From Neodontobutis hainanensis (Eukaryota > Chordata > Actinopteri > Gobiiformes > Odontobutidae): a stretch of DNA of 64,000 nt. Location of the stretch: positions 1 through 64,000 of the forward strand of contig JALDNG010003586.1 in NCBI GenBank assembly GCA_024349245.1, read 5' to 3'. The notes under the pieces were generated by a model. The model saw only the letters and a list, made by a program, of their open reading frames with translations. It searched no databases and was not told where the DNA came from. This document shows, piece after piece, positions 37,566-50,248 of the stretch (position 1 is its first letter; the number at the start of each line of letters is the position of its first letter). The translations under genes and the position numbers were made by a program.

Positions 37566-40329
37566 CCAGTATTTTTTTAACTATGACATCCACGTGATTT
37601 TACAGTTTTAATATTAAGCTGTTTTTAATTTATTGAGGAAATAATCAACAGAAAGCTTAAATATAATTATCTGTTCACTGTAAACAATTATTTTCTCTTA
37701 AATGCTTTGCCGCACATTTATTAGCAAATTTTATAAACAAAATTAATTCAACGTTATTTAAAAAATTTTAAATCGATCAAACAAAATATTAAAGATACAA
37801 TTAACATTGCTACAGCAATCTGAGTTACGCTTCTAAATTATTGATTTCAGGCTTTGGTCGATTCAGATCTTTGAGAAAATTTTGTTTTTCAAAACTCATT
37901 TTATTTAAGGCTTATCAATTTCATGTTAAATATGTTTTACTCATGATATCTAAGGTCAAAAATTTTTGAATTTTTATTTACAAGGTATCGTAAATTAATA
38001 AATCAGATAACATTACTTATAAAGTATCTTAGAAGACAGAATGTCTACATAGCACGTATCGGAACAGTAATACTTGCTTAGTTGATATATTAATGAATGG
38101 ATAGATTTCATGATCTTAAAATTATATTTTATGATGTCAAAACTAAGATATTCATATCGAAAGCAATTTAGAGCAAATAATATGGTCAAATTCATAAATA
38201 TTTAAGTAAGTGAAATTTTTAAATTTTCATTGAGATATTTCTAAATTTGTTGTCGAAAAGTAAAATACTACATTGAATAAGTCATTTATAATCATATAAA
38301 ACCGATTTAAGTTTTAATTTCAATCGATCAAAGGTATTATTCATTAAAATTATATATATATTATTTTGATTTCGTTAGTGTTTTTAAGCTCAAAATTTGA
38401 AAGAACATCACGAACAATTTTTTTCATTGGTAAACCAGCAGACGTATTTAAAATTTTTATGCCCTTGTGTACTTAAATTTGCATGATTGATCTTATATAT
38501 GTTTTCAAACTCCATTTTTATTTTGTAAACAATAAGTATGTTGATTTTTGTTGTTATATGTTTGACAACATTTTAACTTTTTAATAAACGTATTTAATGT
38601 ATATTCATTATGTTTTTAGAGTTAAAAATGGATTCTTGCATGATAATAGATAATATAAAAATAAGACGGATAATTTGCATACTTTTAATGTTTCTTCTTA
38701 AGCCACAGAGAGCTGATTATCTATTCTCATTTCGAACAAATATAAAAATTTATAGTCGAAAAAACATTTGATTCAGTTAAAGATCGAATTTTAGTAACCA
38801 AATAAACAAAACATGAGTTTTTTGAAATATTCTTTTATGAATATTTTTAAGAGATATTTTATCAGATGTATTATTAATACCCTCATGATTTTAATATGAG
38901 AGTGCGCTACTATTACTCTAGATAATAAAAAATTCTCAACATAAATTATCTTGTATTAAAAGTTCATCATATTTCAGTATCTTCAACTATTATTTTAATT
39001 TTTAATTTTTTTGATTACTTTAAGATAAAAATATAAAATATAAAATTAGCAATATTGATCAAATATATTCATCTCTATCTATTTCTCAAATAACTAACTC
39101 ATATATAAGACTAAAAATCATCATAGTGAGATAAAATTTATCCTGTTCATGTTATCATTTGTTCGCGTACTGAATCCTGGGATAAAAAACCTTGAGAAAT
39201 TGTTGGGTAGAAAGCACGTTAACTTTGTTTTTCGTTAATTTCATGACCTATCACATCAACGGCAAACAGGATGAAGTGACATTGATAAGAAGAATTTGAT
39301 CAAGAAAAGAGTTATAGACAGAATAGATTGAATATTTTACGTGTTGGCTTTAAATGAAAGATCTATCGAAAGATGAGTAGATTAGCGCATAAATTTCTAA
39401 CAATTCTGTAACAGTAAATAAGATCTCCTTCAATCATTTTATGATCTGTTATCCTTAGAAGTTGAACTTTGATTACCTCAAACCAAATGGTTATAAATCG
39501 CCGATGGGTATAGATTTGGCTTGATCTCTCATCTCATGTCAAAATCTGTGAGGCAATTTTCAATAAGACTTCAAAACTATACGACGTAAAAATTTAGATT
39601 TTCCTGAATAAATATTTATGAGAAGTGTTTATCTTTAGACTGTACAATATTCACTCAAGAGTGTTTGGTTCTTTTATCACAAAGTGAACTGACTTACTAG
39701 GAAGATGTGGATACTGTATAGATGATAATTTATAAAAGTGAAAGCGCCAGAGAGATATACATGTAATCGGCAATGTCGACTGCCTGAATAATAAGAATCT
39801 AAAGAAATAAAAAGAGTCATATGGGAGCAGTGAACATAAATAGGTATCTATATAGTCTCATGTTGATAACATATATTTTCTGAATAACTTATAATTATTG
39901 TGATTCAACCATAAGTCGATGAATTTTTAACGGCTGACAACACAGGAGCTGTAATTTCGCTCATCGTAAAGCTCGTTTGTCCTTGTTTGATTAAATTTAC
40001 GTTAAATATCATGGAATAAAATTATTTAAATTAAAATTATGTTTGTACGTCTGTTGCTTAAGGCTTATTAAAAAATGAAAAATTCTGTTTTTTATTGGAA
40101 TACGCTGTTAAAAGTATTATCCAATACAACCAAGCAACCCTTAAATCTATTTTTAGAGGCAAATCATTTGAAATAAAATCATCATATCTGTTTAAATAGA
40201 CTGTTTTTGAAATGCGATCTAACTTTGAGAATATTATTTTTTAATGAGACTATGATTTTAAAACAATATGGTTTATGAATAAGTATATTATAGATTTGAA
40301 ATCCTAAATTGGTAACATTAAAGTATTTT
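37566..40329. other. Spacer between unit A and the mosaic, with a coding relic
   Basis: 38121-38306 supplies segments to the mosaic. About 39150-39850 is less A+T-rich and shows broken protein-like pieces on the plus strand (NLEKLLGRKHVNFVF near 39190; NFDYLKPNGYKSPMGIDLA near 39465) separated by many stops. These recall a decayed reverse-transcribing element, but no catalytic motif could be fixed, so no family is assigned. Confidence 0.35.
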
Positions 40330-42809
40330 ATAAAAATTTAGATAGTTATAGTTCAGATGAAATTTTTAAATTAATGGAGCTGTGAATTTATATTCTCCTT
40401 AAAAGGAATATTATTTTAAGACGCCTTAAATGATATCAATAAATCAGTATGTAAGAGTTTTATCAAGAAAATAGAAGATTACAGTTACTCTAACATTAAT
40501 TTCATCTTATATTTATCGAACATTTATGCGATGCATGCGCATGACGTGTGATGAAATAAAGGAAATATTTTCTTAATCAATTTTCATCATTCTTTAATGT
40601 TTTATATATTTCGATTTTTACATTTTAGATCTGGTTTTCAAATGAAAAGAAAATTTTAAAAAATTTTGAGATTCAATACTAGTTAGTAGAGAATAGAATT
40701 ATTTTAATCAAACTGGTCATCGTAATAAAGATCGAAAGAAATACATCAACATTAATTTATTAACGAATAATGTATGGTCAAAGTAAACAATAATTTTAAA
40801 TAACGTTCTTATAACAGATAATAATTAAAGCAGTGTCGAAAAATCATTAATTGTGAGTCAATGAGTTATAAATCATAAACTTCTCCTTTTACTAAATAGT
40901 GAATGATTTTAGTTGTGTAAGATTTTTCGTTCTTGTCTTTATGATTATAAAAAAATCTTAATAAATATTTTAGTTATAGTTCGAAAAATAATTCTACCAT
41001 TTGACACACCTATAATTTAACAAGATAAATCATAATATGTAAGCTAATATCCTTTTTAGATCAAGAAACATTCCCTTTGAGTTGTTTATCTAACAGTAAA
41101 ACAATGAGTTTTAACATCATTATTTGATTTATTTTAGTCGTATGGTTAATGCTGTCAATATAACTTTATACTTTTTCTGTTAATAATAAATTAAAACAAT
41201 AAAATCTAGTGGTTTTCAATCTTACATTTGATATTTTTAGTCAGGTTCATACAATTTCAAAATTGATATAAAAATTAGAATGAAGGTTTATCATATACTC
41301 AAGCAAATCAATAAAGAAGAGAGTCAAAACTTCAGATAAAATTTCAAAAAATATTTTAATAAAAACACTAAAATTCATTGAAAAGTAAGAAAATATATTC
41401 GATGTTACATAGATCATAAATGCATTTTAACTAACCTTTTATGGATACAAAAAATTGTGAATCGTTTTAAAAGAATATTTATGTGATTATTTGAAAATTT
41501 TTATTGCACTTGAGAATATTGTTAAAAGATATTATGCTTCAATAAAATTCAACAATATTTTTTCTTCTAGATCTCAATCTTAAAAAAATCAAATAAATAG
41601 CCAAAATAAACATGCTAACAATTTAAGAAATTCTTTTTTAACAGATGTAAATGTTCTGGATATCTTATGGCCTATTTCAGAATGCCTAGTATCTTTTGTT
41701 TTATTCACCAAAGTTATTTTAACGAAGAATATAATTAATTTATTTGACATTCGTATGAATACTAAAAAGGAAAGAATTGTTAATTATTTTTAAATAACCT
41801 TTTATAATTTTTTTATTCGAAGTAAAACATTTCAAGATTGGGGAACCAAATTGTGTAGAGCTGTTTGAAACAAAGAAAGGTTTCTATTTTGTTGGAAATT
41901 ACCGTTCTAGTTTCATCAAAAAAGTTCTTGAAATATTCTTAAAGATTTTCGGTCTTTTTTCATTTCGGCGTATTTTAGATGAAATCAAAATTTTCTTTTC
42001 AGTATGTAAAGATTAAGAGTGTGAAATATAATTTTACACTTTTGTTCTGAGAGAGTTTGGAAGATTATTTTATATTTTAAATGAGATGTTATAATTGTTT
42101 AATATGTTATAAATACAAAGAATTCGATTCTTGTTTAAAATAACCCATACATTCATCGCATATATTTTGAAATAAAGAATCATTCATATAAATATGAAAA
42201 GTTATTAATGATCGATAGATTTTTGAAAACGACATCATTGTTTAACTTATAGAACAGTTTACACTCAAACATATATTAATTGCATTGTCAAATTTAAGAT
42301 CAATATTTTTTCAGGTTAGATATAAATGATTTTAAGGTCAAAATTTTCACCAACATATTTTTAATGAAAAGGAAAAAATCAAAAGATGATAAATAAAACT
42401 AATAATAGTTTGTGATTGATTTAATTTATTTGGTCGTTAAAGTTGTGTTATTTTATGGAATAACAAAGTTATGTTCAGATATATCATAAATTACTGAACA
42501 AGTTCAGTCTTTTCAATGTTTATTTAAAAAGTTAAACGTGTTAAAAAATTAAGAATTCGATTAATTAGCTACTTTTATGAATAAAATCATTTTAAATTTT
42601 AATCTTAAAATATGCTTAGGGGGACTGTTGAATTAAAATGTGTATTTGGAAATGATTGATAAAGTGAAGATATGAGGTTGATAAAATTTCTTACTTTTCT
42701 TTTAACTTTCTTTGAAAGAAACTCTCAAAGGCTATATCGTCATCATTTATTTTCATAAAAAATATTAAAATGAGAAAAAATTGACAAAGAATAAATTTAC
42801 AATTGGAAA

Positions 42810-43264
42810 TAAGAATGATTATGATTGATATGATCCGTGTAAATGTTCAAATTATGATAAAATGCCTTCAAACTAACACCAATTCGTTTATAATATGCAA
42901 AAAATACTGGTTCGAGATTATGAACGTTTGAAGGGAGGCGAAATTATTTAGAAAGTTTTTAGTTATCGTGACTAGGTGCATTTTGATGCCATCCTCAGTT
43001 TTAAAGTGGCAGGATATATCGTTTTTTCTAAATAAAACCAATCATGCTGAAGTATGAAAGGTTTTTTTGTCTGAAGAGAAAGAGTGTGTTATACACTACC
43101 AGACCACCTGGGATTTAACCATGAAAGTTAGACGAATTGGATAAATCGCTGAATAGGAAAAACTAGCTCGAAGAACATTACAAAGAAGTAGAATATATTA
43201 GAAAAACGTTTATAGGTTTGTCTATTCTTCGCTCTACCAAATAAATATCATAAAAAGAAGATGG
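42810..43264 (+). pseudogene. Repeat gene R1, copy B, broken
   Basis: Same exon order as copies A and C, but the first ATG reads ATTGG, a TAG interrupts the frame after GGEI, the T run near 43060 is off by one, and the last exon has a TAG where copy A has TCG. The acceptor GACTAG of the 22-nt intron is present. Functionally dead unless the indels are sequencing errors. Confidence 0.35.
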
Positions 43265-43835
43265 TAAAAAAATTAAATTTAAACTGTTTTAAAAAATTTC
43301 AAAACAATTATTCTTCCAGAATACTTTCAAATTTTTGTTTTAATGTTTCATAAATATCAAAAAACGCTGCAGACAGCATAATTTCTGTTTGAGTATTTTT
43401 ATCATTATATATCAAAAATTCATCAATTTATTTCAATCAAGTTTATTATCACAATCAAATGTGTGAGTAATGATAAAATTATTTTTAGATTCGTTTTCAA
43501 AATAATTAAAATGATAAAACCTCAATATTTACACTTTTAATTTTTATAAAACATGAAAAAGTTTCAAAATGAATTAATCGTTGATTCAATCATATTTTTG
43601 CTGAAATGTTCTTTTTGTAATTTACGAAATTAACGATATATTTCTATTTTAATGGAATTTCAAATTCATTATCAAACTAAACTAGTTGATTTATTTTGGT
43701 TAAAATTTAAAAGATGTGATGATAGTGTTTTTCTTCCACATTTTTAATAATTTTTATAAGCTATGTTATTAATAATTCATTCAAGATATTTAAAAATTTA
43801 TAAATTTAAATAATTCGAAAATAGAAAGATGAGTC

Positions 43836-43990
43836 ATGGAGAATCTGAACTACATCTTCTCATTCGTGCCATATATGTTATCTTTCAAAAAGATAGTTGT
43901 TTTATATCATTAAGTTTCGATTTGAAGGGAAATGTAGTTATTATAAAATTTAAAACTTTTTCTTATCTTAATATTTTCGAAATTTATAAA
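43836..43990 (+). CDS. Repeat gene R3, copy B1, with a 19-nt putative intron
   Basis: ATG at 43836, exon to 43895, GT...AAG segment 43896-43914 (19 nt), then the FRFEGK exon. The downstream frame meets a TAA earlier than in copy A. The 19-nt segment is identical to that at 49472-49490, so the two mosaic copies share a recent ancestor separate from A and C. Confidence 0.35.
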
Positions 43991-46388
43991 CTATGATCAT
44001 TTTTTGGCATATTTTGAAAAATAACAATCAATCATGATTCTAAAATTAAATCAAATTTTTATTATAAATAATACCAAAACCATCCATCTATAATCAACTT
44101 TATAAAAATTTAGATAGTTATAGTTCAGATGAAATTTTTAAATTTTCATTGAGATATTGCAAAATTTGTTGTCGAAAAGTAAAATACTACATTGAATAAG
44201 TCATTTATAATCATATAAAACAAAAAGACAAATTTAGTTAATAGTTAGTTAGCAATTAAAAATACCTTTAAAATTATAAAGTTACAGTTTGATTTAAAAA
44301 TAAACCATATGAAAAAAAATGTTTACGAATAAAATTTTTGGTGAAAATTCGTCTTCTGTGAAATACGGTCATGAAAAAGCTTGCATAAATATAATGTGTT
44401 TGAAGCTATGAAAGAGTTTAGTGAAAATATCGATATAAAAGCTATTCAATCAGAATAAAATTCATTTCACATATTTAAAACATAAAACATTCTAGGATTA
44501 TATGTCCGGAAGTTTAAAAGTTTGCTCAATATTTCTTATATGTTATAAATATACTTAAAAAAAATATTACAAAAATAAAAACGTACTTGAAATAAATTAT
44601 CTGTTAGAAATTTGAAATTCCGTTCTTTCGACATCTTATAATTCACATTGAAAAATATTAAAGTAAATATTTCATAACAACATAACTTTGATAAATGGTA
44701 TTGTATAAGATATGGAATGTCAATAATCACGCGAATTTTCATTTTAAATACTTAATATAGACAATGATAATAAAAGAAAAAGCATATATATTGAAAAATA
44801 ATGCAGTTTTATTTAACGTAAACATAATTTTCATTTATTGTTGACAAGTTTAAGGCCATCTTCCGAGAGTTATCTGAAAACGTCTTCCAGATGTTCAAAT
44901 GATAATTGATATTTTGTTGAATGTTAAAATTAAGTCTAACCAGGTATAATAGTGATTTCTTTATCTTAGCAAATTTTCCATCAAACTTGTAAAAGTGTCA
45001 AAATAATTTACTGAACCATGTGACAGATCCTTTCATACATAAAGATTTAAGGTAAGGTTAGGAAAGAGAACATGTTTTCCTTTCTAAAACCAATTTCTCT
45101 TTGATATTGCTCATAACCTATTCGACATAAAAGTTGAAAGATATTGAAAAGAGTAAAAATTCTCGAAATGTATCGACTATGCTTTATGAGGTAGTTCATA
45201 TTCAAATTTTTAGACGTTCTTTTGATCATCATATGTTTCAAAAAGATTTTAAGACAACTCGTTTAAAACATATTTAACGAAATTTAATATCATTTTTCCA
45301 TATAATTGAGATGAAATATTAAAAACGTTTTCTGGATGAATTTCTTGATTATTGAAACAGTAAAAATACAGATCGAACTCCATTTACGAATAGAATGATA
45401 ACTATTTGGGATAAACAACCTGAAAAGATTCAGTTTTACGATAGTCGTCTTTACCATGATTATGATCGATCTTCAATTTTTTATTTATCATTATATAAAA
45501 ATATGACCAAGCTTTATTTTTTGATCTTCAGACTGTGAAATAAAATAACCTTGGTTTCGATGGCATTCTTCAAAACTACTTTCTAATTTCTCTCTTTGGC
45601 TAAGAATTTTATCAAATAATATGCTTTTTGAACCTGATTGTTGTCTTTTAAACTTAAGGTAAGAATTTCTAGAATAAAAATCGTGATTAGATTAATTATA
45701 ATATAAAAATAAATTCATATGATTTTTTTCTTTTCCTTTTATCGATGATTGTTTAAACTCAAATTCAAGTATCTAGTACCTATATTATGTAGAACATGAG
45801 GAATTATTCTAATTTTTTAGAACGTCACAAAAATGGATCAGATTTAATTTTATCTTCACCAAAATTTTTAGAAGAATTTCAATTTTAAAATGTAGAAGAA
45901 GATTCTGGCTACAAATGAGACATAATGGTGAGATTTAGAATCTAAAGAACGTTTTATCCTTAAATTTTGCATTTTATCTTTCTCTTTTTGTGGAAATTAT
46001 AATATATTTTGGAATTTCTCAGAATGCCAAAAGAAAATCATGAACATGCAATAATCATTTATAAACCTGTATGTTCTTAATTTAACTTGATTACTTTTGT
46101 TAAAGTTTTTAAATGTAAAAATATCCAAAATTTTTATGTTTTATATGGAAAATATATAATTTGAACAAGAATTTAATATTTTAAATAGATAAGTTTGCAA
46201 AGATTAACAATTCTGATCAATGTTGTTTCGATTGGAATTTTCAAACTGAAAAATTTCACCGACATAATATATTTCTTAAATCGGCCTTAATTTTATATTT
46301 ATCATAAAGAACAATATAAATAATAAAACAAGATGTTTAAAACATCGAACTTTAACGTGTTCAATTTCACATTTTTGAAAATATTTTA

Positions 46389-46605
46389 TTAAATGAGAGT
46401 ATTATACTTGAAGCAGTCTATGAGGTCATTAAAGCAGTATTTAAGAGTTTTCTTAAGATCAAAAGATTTTAGGCACTGTAAACTTTATTTAATTTACGAA
46501 TGATTGAAAATTATACGCGCTGATGCGGTCGCATGCAATTTGATACCATCTTCATTATGTCATCGATATCAAAATTCAACTTACAACGTTGTTTAAGTTT
46601 GACAT
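46389..46605 (-). CDS. Repeat gene R2, copy B, intact
   Basis: Same three exons as copy A with donors and acceptors kept; the first codon of exon 3 is TGC (Cys) instead of CGC (Arg) and other changes are few. It lies inside one mosaic segment, so the gene was moved whole. Two intact copies out of three slightly favour a functional or recently functional ORF. Confidence 0.4.
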
Positions 46606-49411
46606 CTTATCTTTTTCATATTTATGATCTTATTTAGATAATGTAAATTAATTCATATTTTGTGATATTATAAATTTTTAGAGCCTCAGTTTTAAAACAT
46701 GAAGAAACATCGATTGATTTCGGAATATATTTATAAATTTGATTTATCAAAGTTCCCGTAGAATGAATCAAATTATTATCATATTAATATTTCCTTTAAA
46801 CTTTAATCAGATTAAATCAATAAAATTTAAAACCTTTTTGTTTTTATTAAAAGTCTAGTCATTAATGATAGATTTATTAACGTCCTTTAATCTTCATAAT
46901 TAAAATTTAATGCCATTATAAAACGAATCAGAATTTTATTTAAAATTTAAAAATTAATATATATTGAGTTCGTTTTACATTTAAACTATTTTTACTGGTT
47001 GTTGATATACGAATTGATTGTGGCTATTAAATAAGTGAAATTTAGTTCCATATAGATAGCATCGAATGTTTTCAACGGCTCAGCTAATTGTCAAACATCC
47101 CTTATCTGGTGTCATCGTTCATTTAAACAAGAGTTTTGGAATATGAGTGGCTTTTCGGGTATATATTTGAATATTATGTAAAATGATTCTATCTGCCTTT
47201 TCGAAAGTGCTAGAATGTAATACGAGGCAAGATTCCAGTTCATATCATTTGATGGAATTCAGATACGTTTTTAATTTTCTAAATGATTTTAAGAATTATT
47301 ATTTCTTGAAACTTTAATGTTCATAATTAATGTAGAAAATAGATGAAAAAGAAAAGTAGTTGATATAAATGATTAAAATATTCGGCAATCGTTAATTTTA
47401 AATTTAGAAACATTATTTTGTTTATTTCTCAAATTTTAAAAATATATATCAAGATCACTTACGACAATCACATAAAAACAGGCTGAATAAAAAATTAAGC
47501 ACCTTCTTAAGTCTTTAAAAATCATTCGTAATATAAAATATTGAAACATATTTATTTTTTAACTTTATTCAATGACTAAAACAGATAAATCAAAATGGTA
47601 TGAAAATAATATTTTTAACTTTGTAAATCATACCGACGATAAAACTGTTCATTGCGTTCTATGCTGTTTAAATATTTTTGAAAGAATATCTTTTTATTAA
47701 AGGGCAATATTTTGTTAAATCCACTATTATTTTGCACATAATGAGACTAAATATTCATAAATTCTGCTTTTATGTTAGACAATATTTCATAAATGGAGAA
47801 TTCATTGTTGAATTCTTTATCGTGTTTAATTTTCATCTTTTTGCAATGGTTTAAAAATTCGCATAAAATAATATTAATTTAATATGTCAAAATTTATTGA
47901 AATTACGGCCTTGAAATTCTATTTGAACATTTAAATTTCAATTAAACTGTTAAATAACTTAACATTCAATTAAATTCTCTTGATTTTATCATATATTTTA
48001 AATAAAATTATATTATATCTCATAATTCTTATGATTTTAACAATTCACCACAGATTCGTACTGGATGATAACCTGTAAACATAAATCGCTCTCTTTCAGG
48101 TTTATATGAAAAATAGTTCAGTATAATTTACATATCTATTTTCCTTGTATATCTGGAATAAAAATGTTCATTTAACCATATATTAAAAAATTATTTTTAT
48201 GTAGGTTATTATTTTAACGATGTCATCTAAGAGCAAAACTATGGTTAAAAGGATAATCAAGTAAAATTTTAAATAAAATGGCACTTATAGTTTTATTGTA
48301 TGTTGATCGTTGTAGAAATGTTATATGATGTAACAAATTTGTTCCTTACACTTGTATTATATAAAATGAAAAATTTTTGATACAATTGCTAAAGATTACC
48401 ATCTACACCAGCAGTTTAATAAAAATAAAATTAGAAATTTATTTATAAAAAAAGTACACTATAATTTTAATGAAATATTAATTTTTAATAATTATCACGT
48501 ATGTTTAAATATTGATATTATTGAGACTTCATAAAAATTTTTATTACGAATATGTGGTCAAATGATATTCACGATATATTCAAATCATTATTAAGATCAA
48601 TATTTTTCAATTTTATTTCAATAAATTTAATGAAGTAATTTTCTTGAAATATTCATCAATTAAATTATGAAAATTATGTTTTAAATTCTAAACATTAATA
48701 TTTTATACAGAATTTGAAATTAAAGGGTATCTTGACTAGATTAATTCAAAATGAAAAATTTTAAGAATATTTGATTAAATTCAATGTATACAGAGTAAAA
48801 TTTGTTTGAACAGATTTGGTCATATTTATCTTTTTTATTTTTGGATTATATTCAAAATTATCTTTATGTGACTTTTACATTGCTTCTGATCAAATTCCAT
48901 TTGTTCTGATCCACTAAATTGACCATCTTTAAATCATTCTATATGAAGTTCCTGTAGTTATAGTTGAAATATTTTACATTTTCGTTCATTTAAGCATATG
49001 ATTTGTGAATATTTACATCATTTACAAATCAGTCGCAATGTGTTAATTTTGTTTAGATATCTTCTACCATAATAGTGTTAAAAACACCAACACGAAGTCA
49101 AAAAACTTAACAGATCTTTATAATCGACAATTAGCATTTTTCTTGTTTTATTTTCGTGTATCTGATCATATTTTTGCTGAAATGTTCTTTTTGTAATTTA
49201 CGAAATTAACGATATATTTCTATTTTAATGGAATTTCAAATTCATTATCAAACTAAACTAGTTGATTTATTTTGGTTAAAATTTAAAAGATGTGATGATA
49301 GTGTTTTTCTTCCACATTTTTAATAATTTTTATAAGCTATGTTATTAATAATTCATTCAAGATATTTAAAAATTTATAAATTTAAATAATTCGAAAATAG
49401 AAAGATGAGTC

Positions 49412-49560
49412 ATGGAGAATCTGAACTACATCTTCTCATTCGTGCCATATATGTTATCTTTCAAAAAGATAGTTGTTTTATATCATTAAGTTTCGATTTG
49501 AAGGGAAATGTAGTTATTATAAAATTTAAAACTTTTTCTTATCTTAATATTTTCGAAATT
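49412..49560 (+). CDS. Repeat gene R3, copy B2, with a 19-nt putative intron
   Basis: ATG at 49412, exon to 49471, 19-nt GT...AAG segment 49472-49490, then the FRFEGK exon. Nearly identical to copy B1 including the putative intron, so both mosaic copies descend from one template. Confidence 0.35.
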
Positions 49561-49689
49561 TATAAACTATGATCATTTTTTGGCATATTTTGAAAAATAA
49601 CAATCAATCATGATTCTCAAATTAAATCAAATTTTTATTATAAATAATACCAAAACCATCCATCTATAATCAACTTTATAAAAATTTAG

Positions 49690-50248
49690 TTTTATCAAAA
49701 TAAAAGTATGATTTCGATAAATCACCAATTTATTTAACCAATAGTAAATTTTTTGCATCAAAATATGATAATATCTTTCAAAACTAATAAAATTTTAAAT
49801 GTATTTATGTATGATTTTCACATCAACTTTTTTAACTGATAAAATTTGAAGACATAAAAATACTTTTCAATATCACAAGACATTTTTCCATTAAATGATG
49901 TACCACAGGCTGTGAAAATATCAGTGAATGAAAATGTTATGAAAGTTTGTGTTTGATGTTTTGCGTGAGTTCGGACGTTTGAAATTAGATACCAAATTTT
50001 GATATTACAAGACATATTTTTGAATGTGATCAATCTTTTATTGATAAATTTATTCGTTTATAGTATCTCCTAAAAGTATAAGAAATTTTAACTATAGCTT
50101 TAAAGATTAGAGTATATTTGAAAACTTAGAATTTATTCTGAAGTTATTTTGCTTAACTGTTTAGTTTTTAATTTTAAATGTTTTAGAGAGGCATAAACTG
50201 ATGGTACCTCATGGAAATACCTTAAAACTTTCCTTGATACGTACAAAA
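49690..50248 (-). other. Unique island inside the mosaic, with one ORF
   Basis: The only part of the block for which no second copy was found in this window. It holds a minus-strand open frame at 50033-49818 (71 codons, no ATG at the start). The frame contains two similar short blocks, MSCNIKI and MSCDIEK, and a CGTSFNGKM stretch. No family recognised; it may be an exon from elsewhere in the genome. Confidence 0.3.

Noticed and set aside
32507..45241. Short minus-strand frames at 32507-32722, 38013-38195, 44536-44742 and 45047-45241
   Set aside because: They are not conserved in frame between repeat copies and have the residue content expected of A+T-rich non-coding DNA. The area near 29595-29760/45070-45240 has some coding-like pieces, but they could not be joined uniquely.
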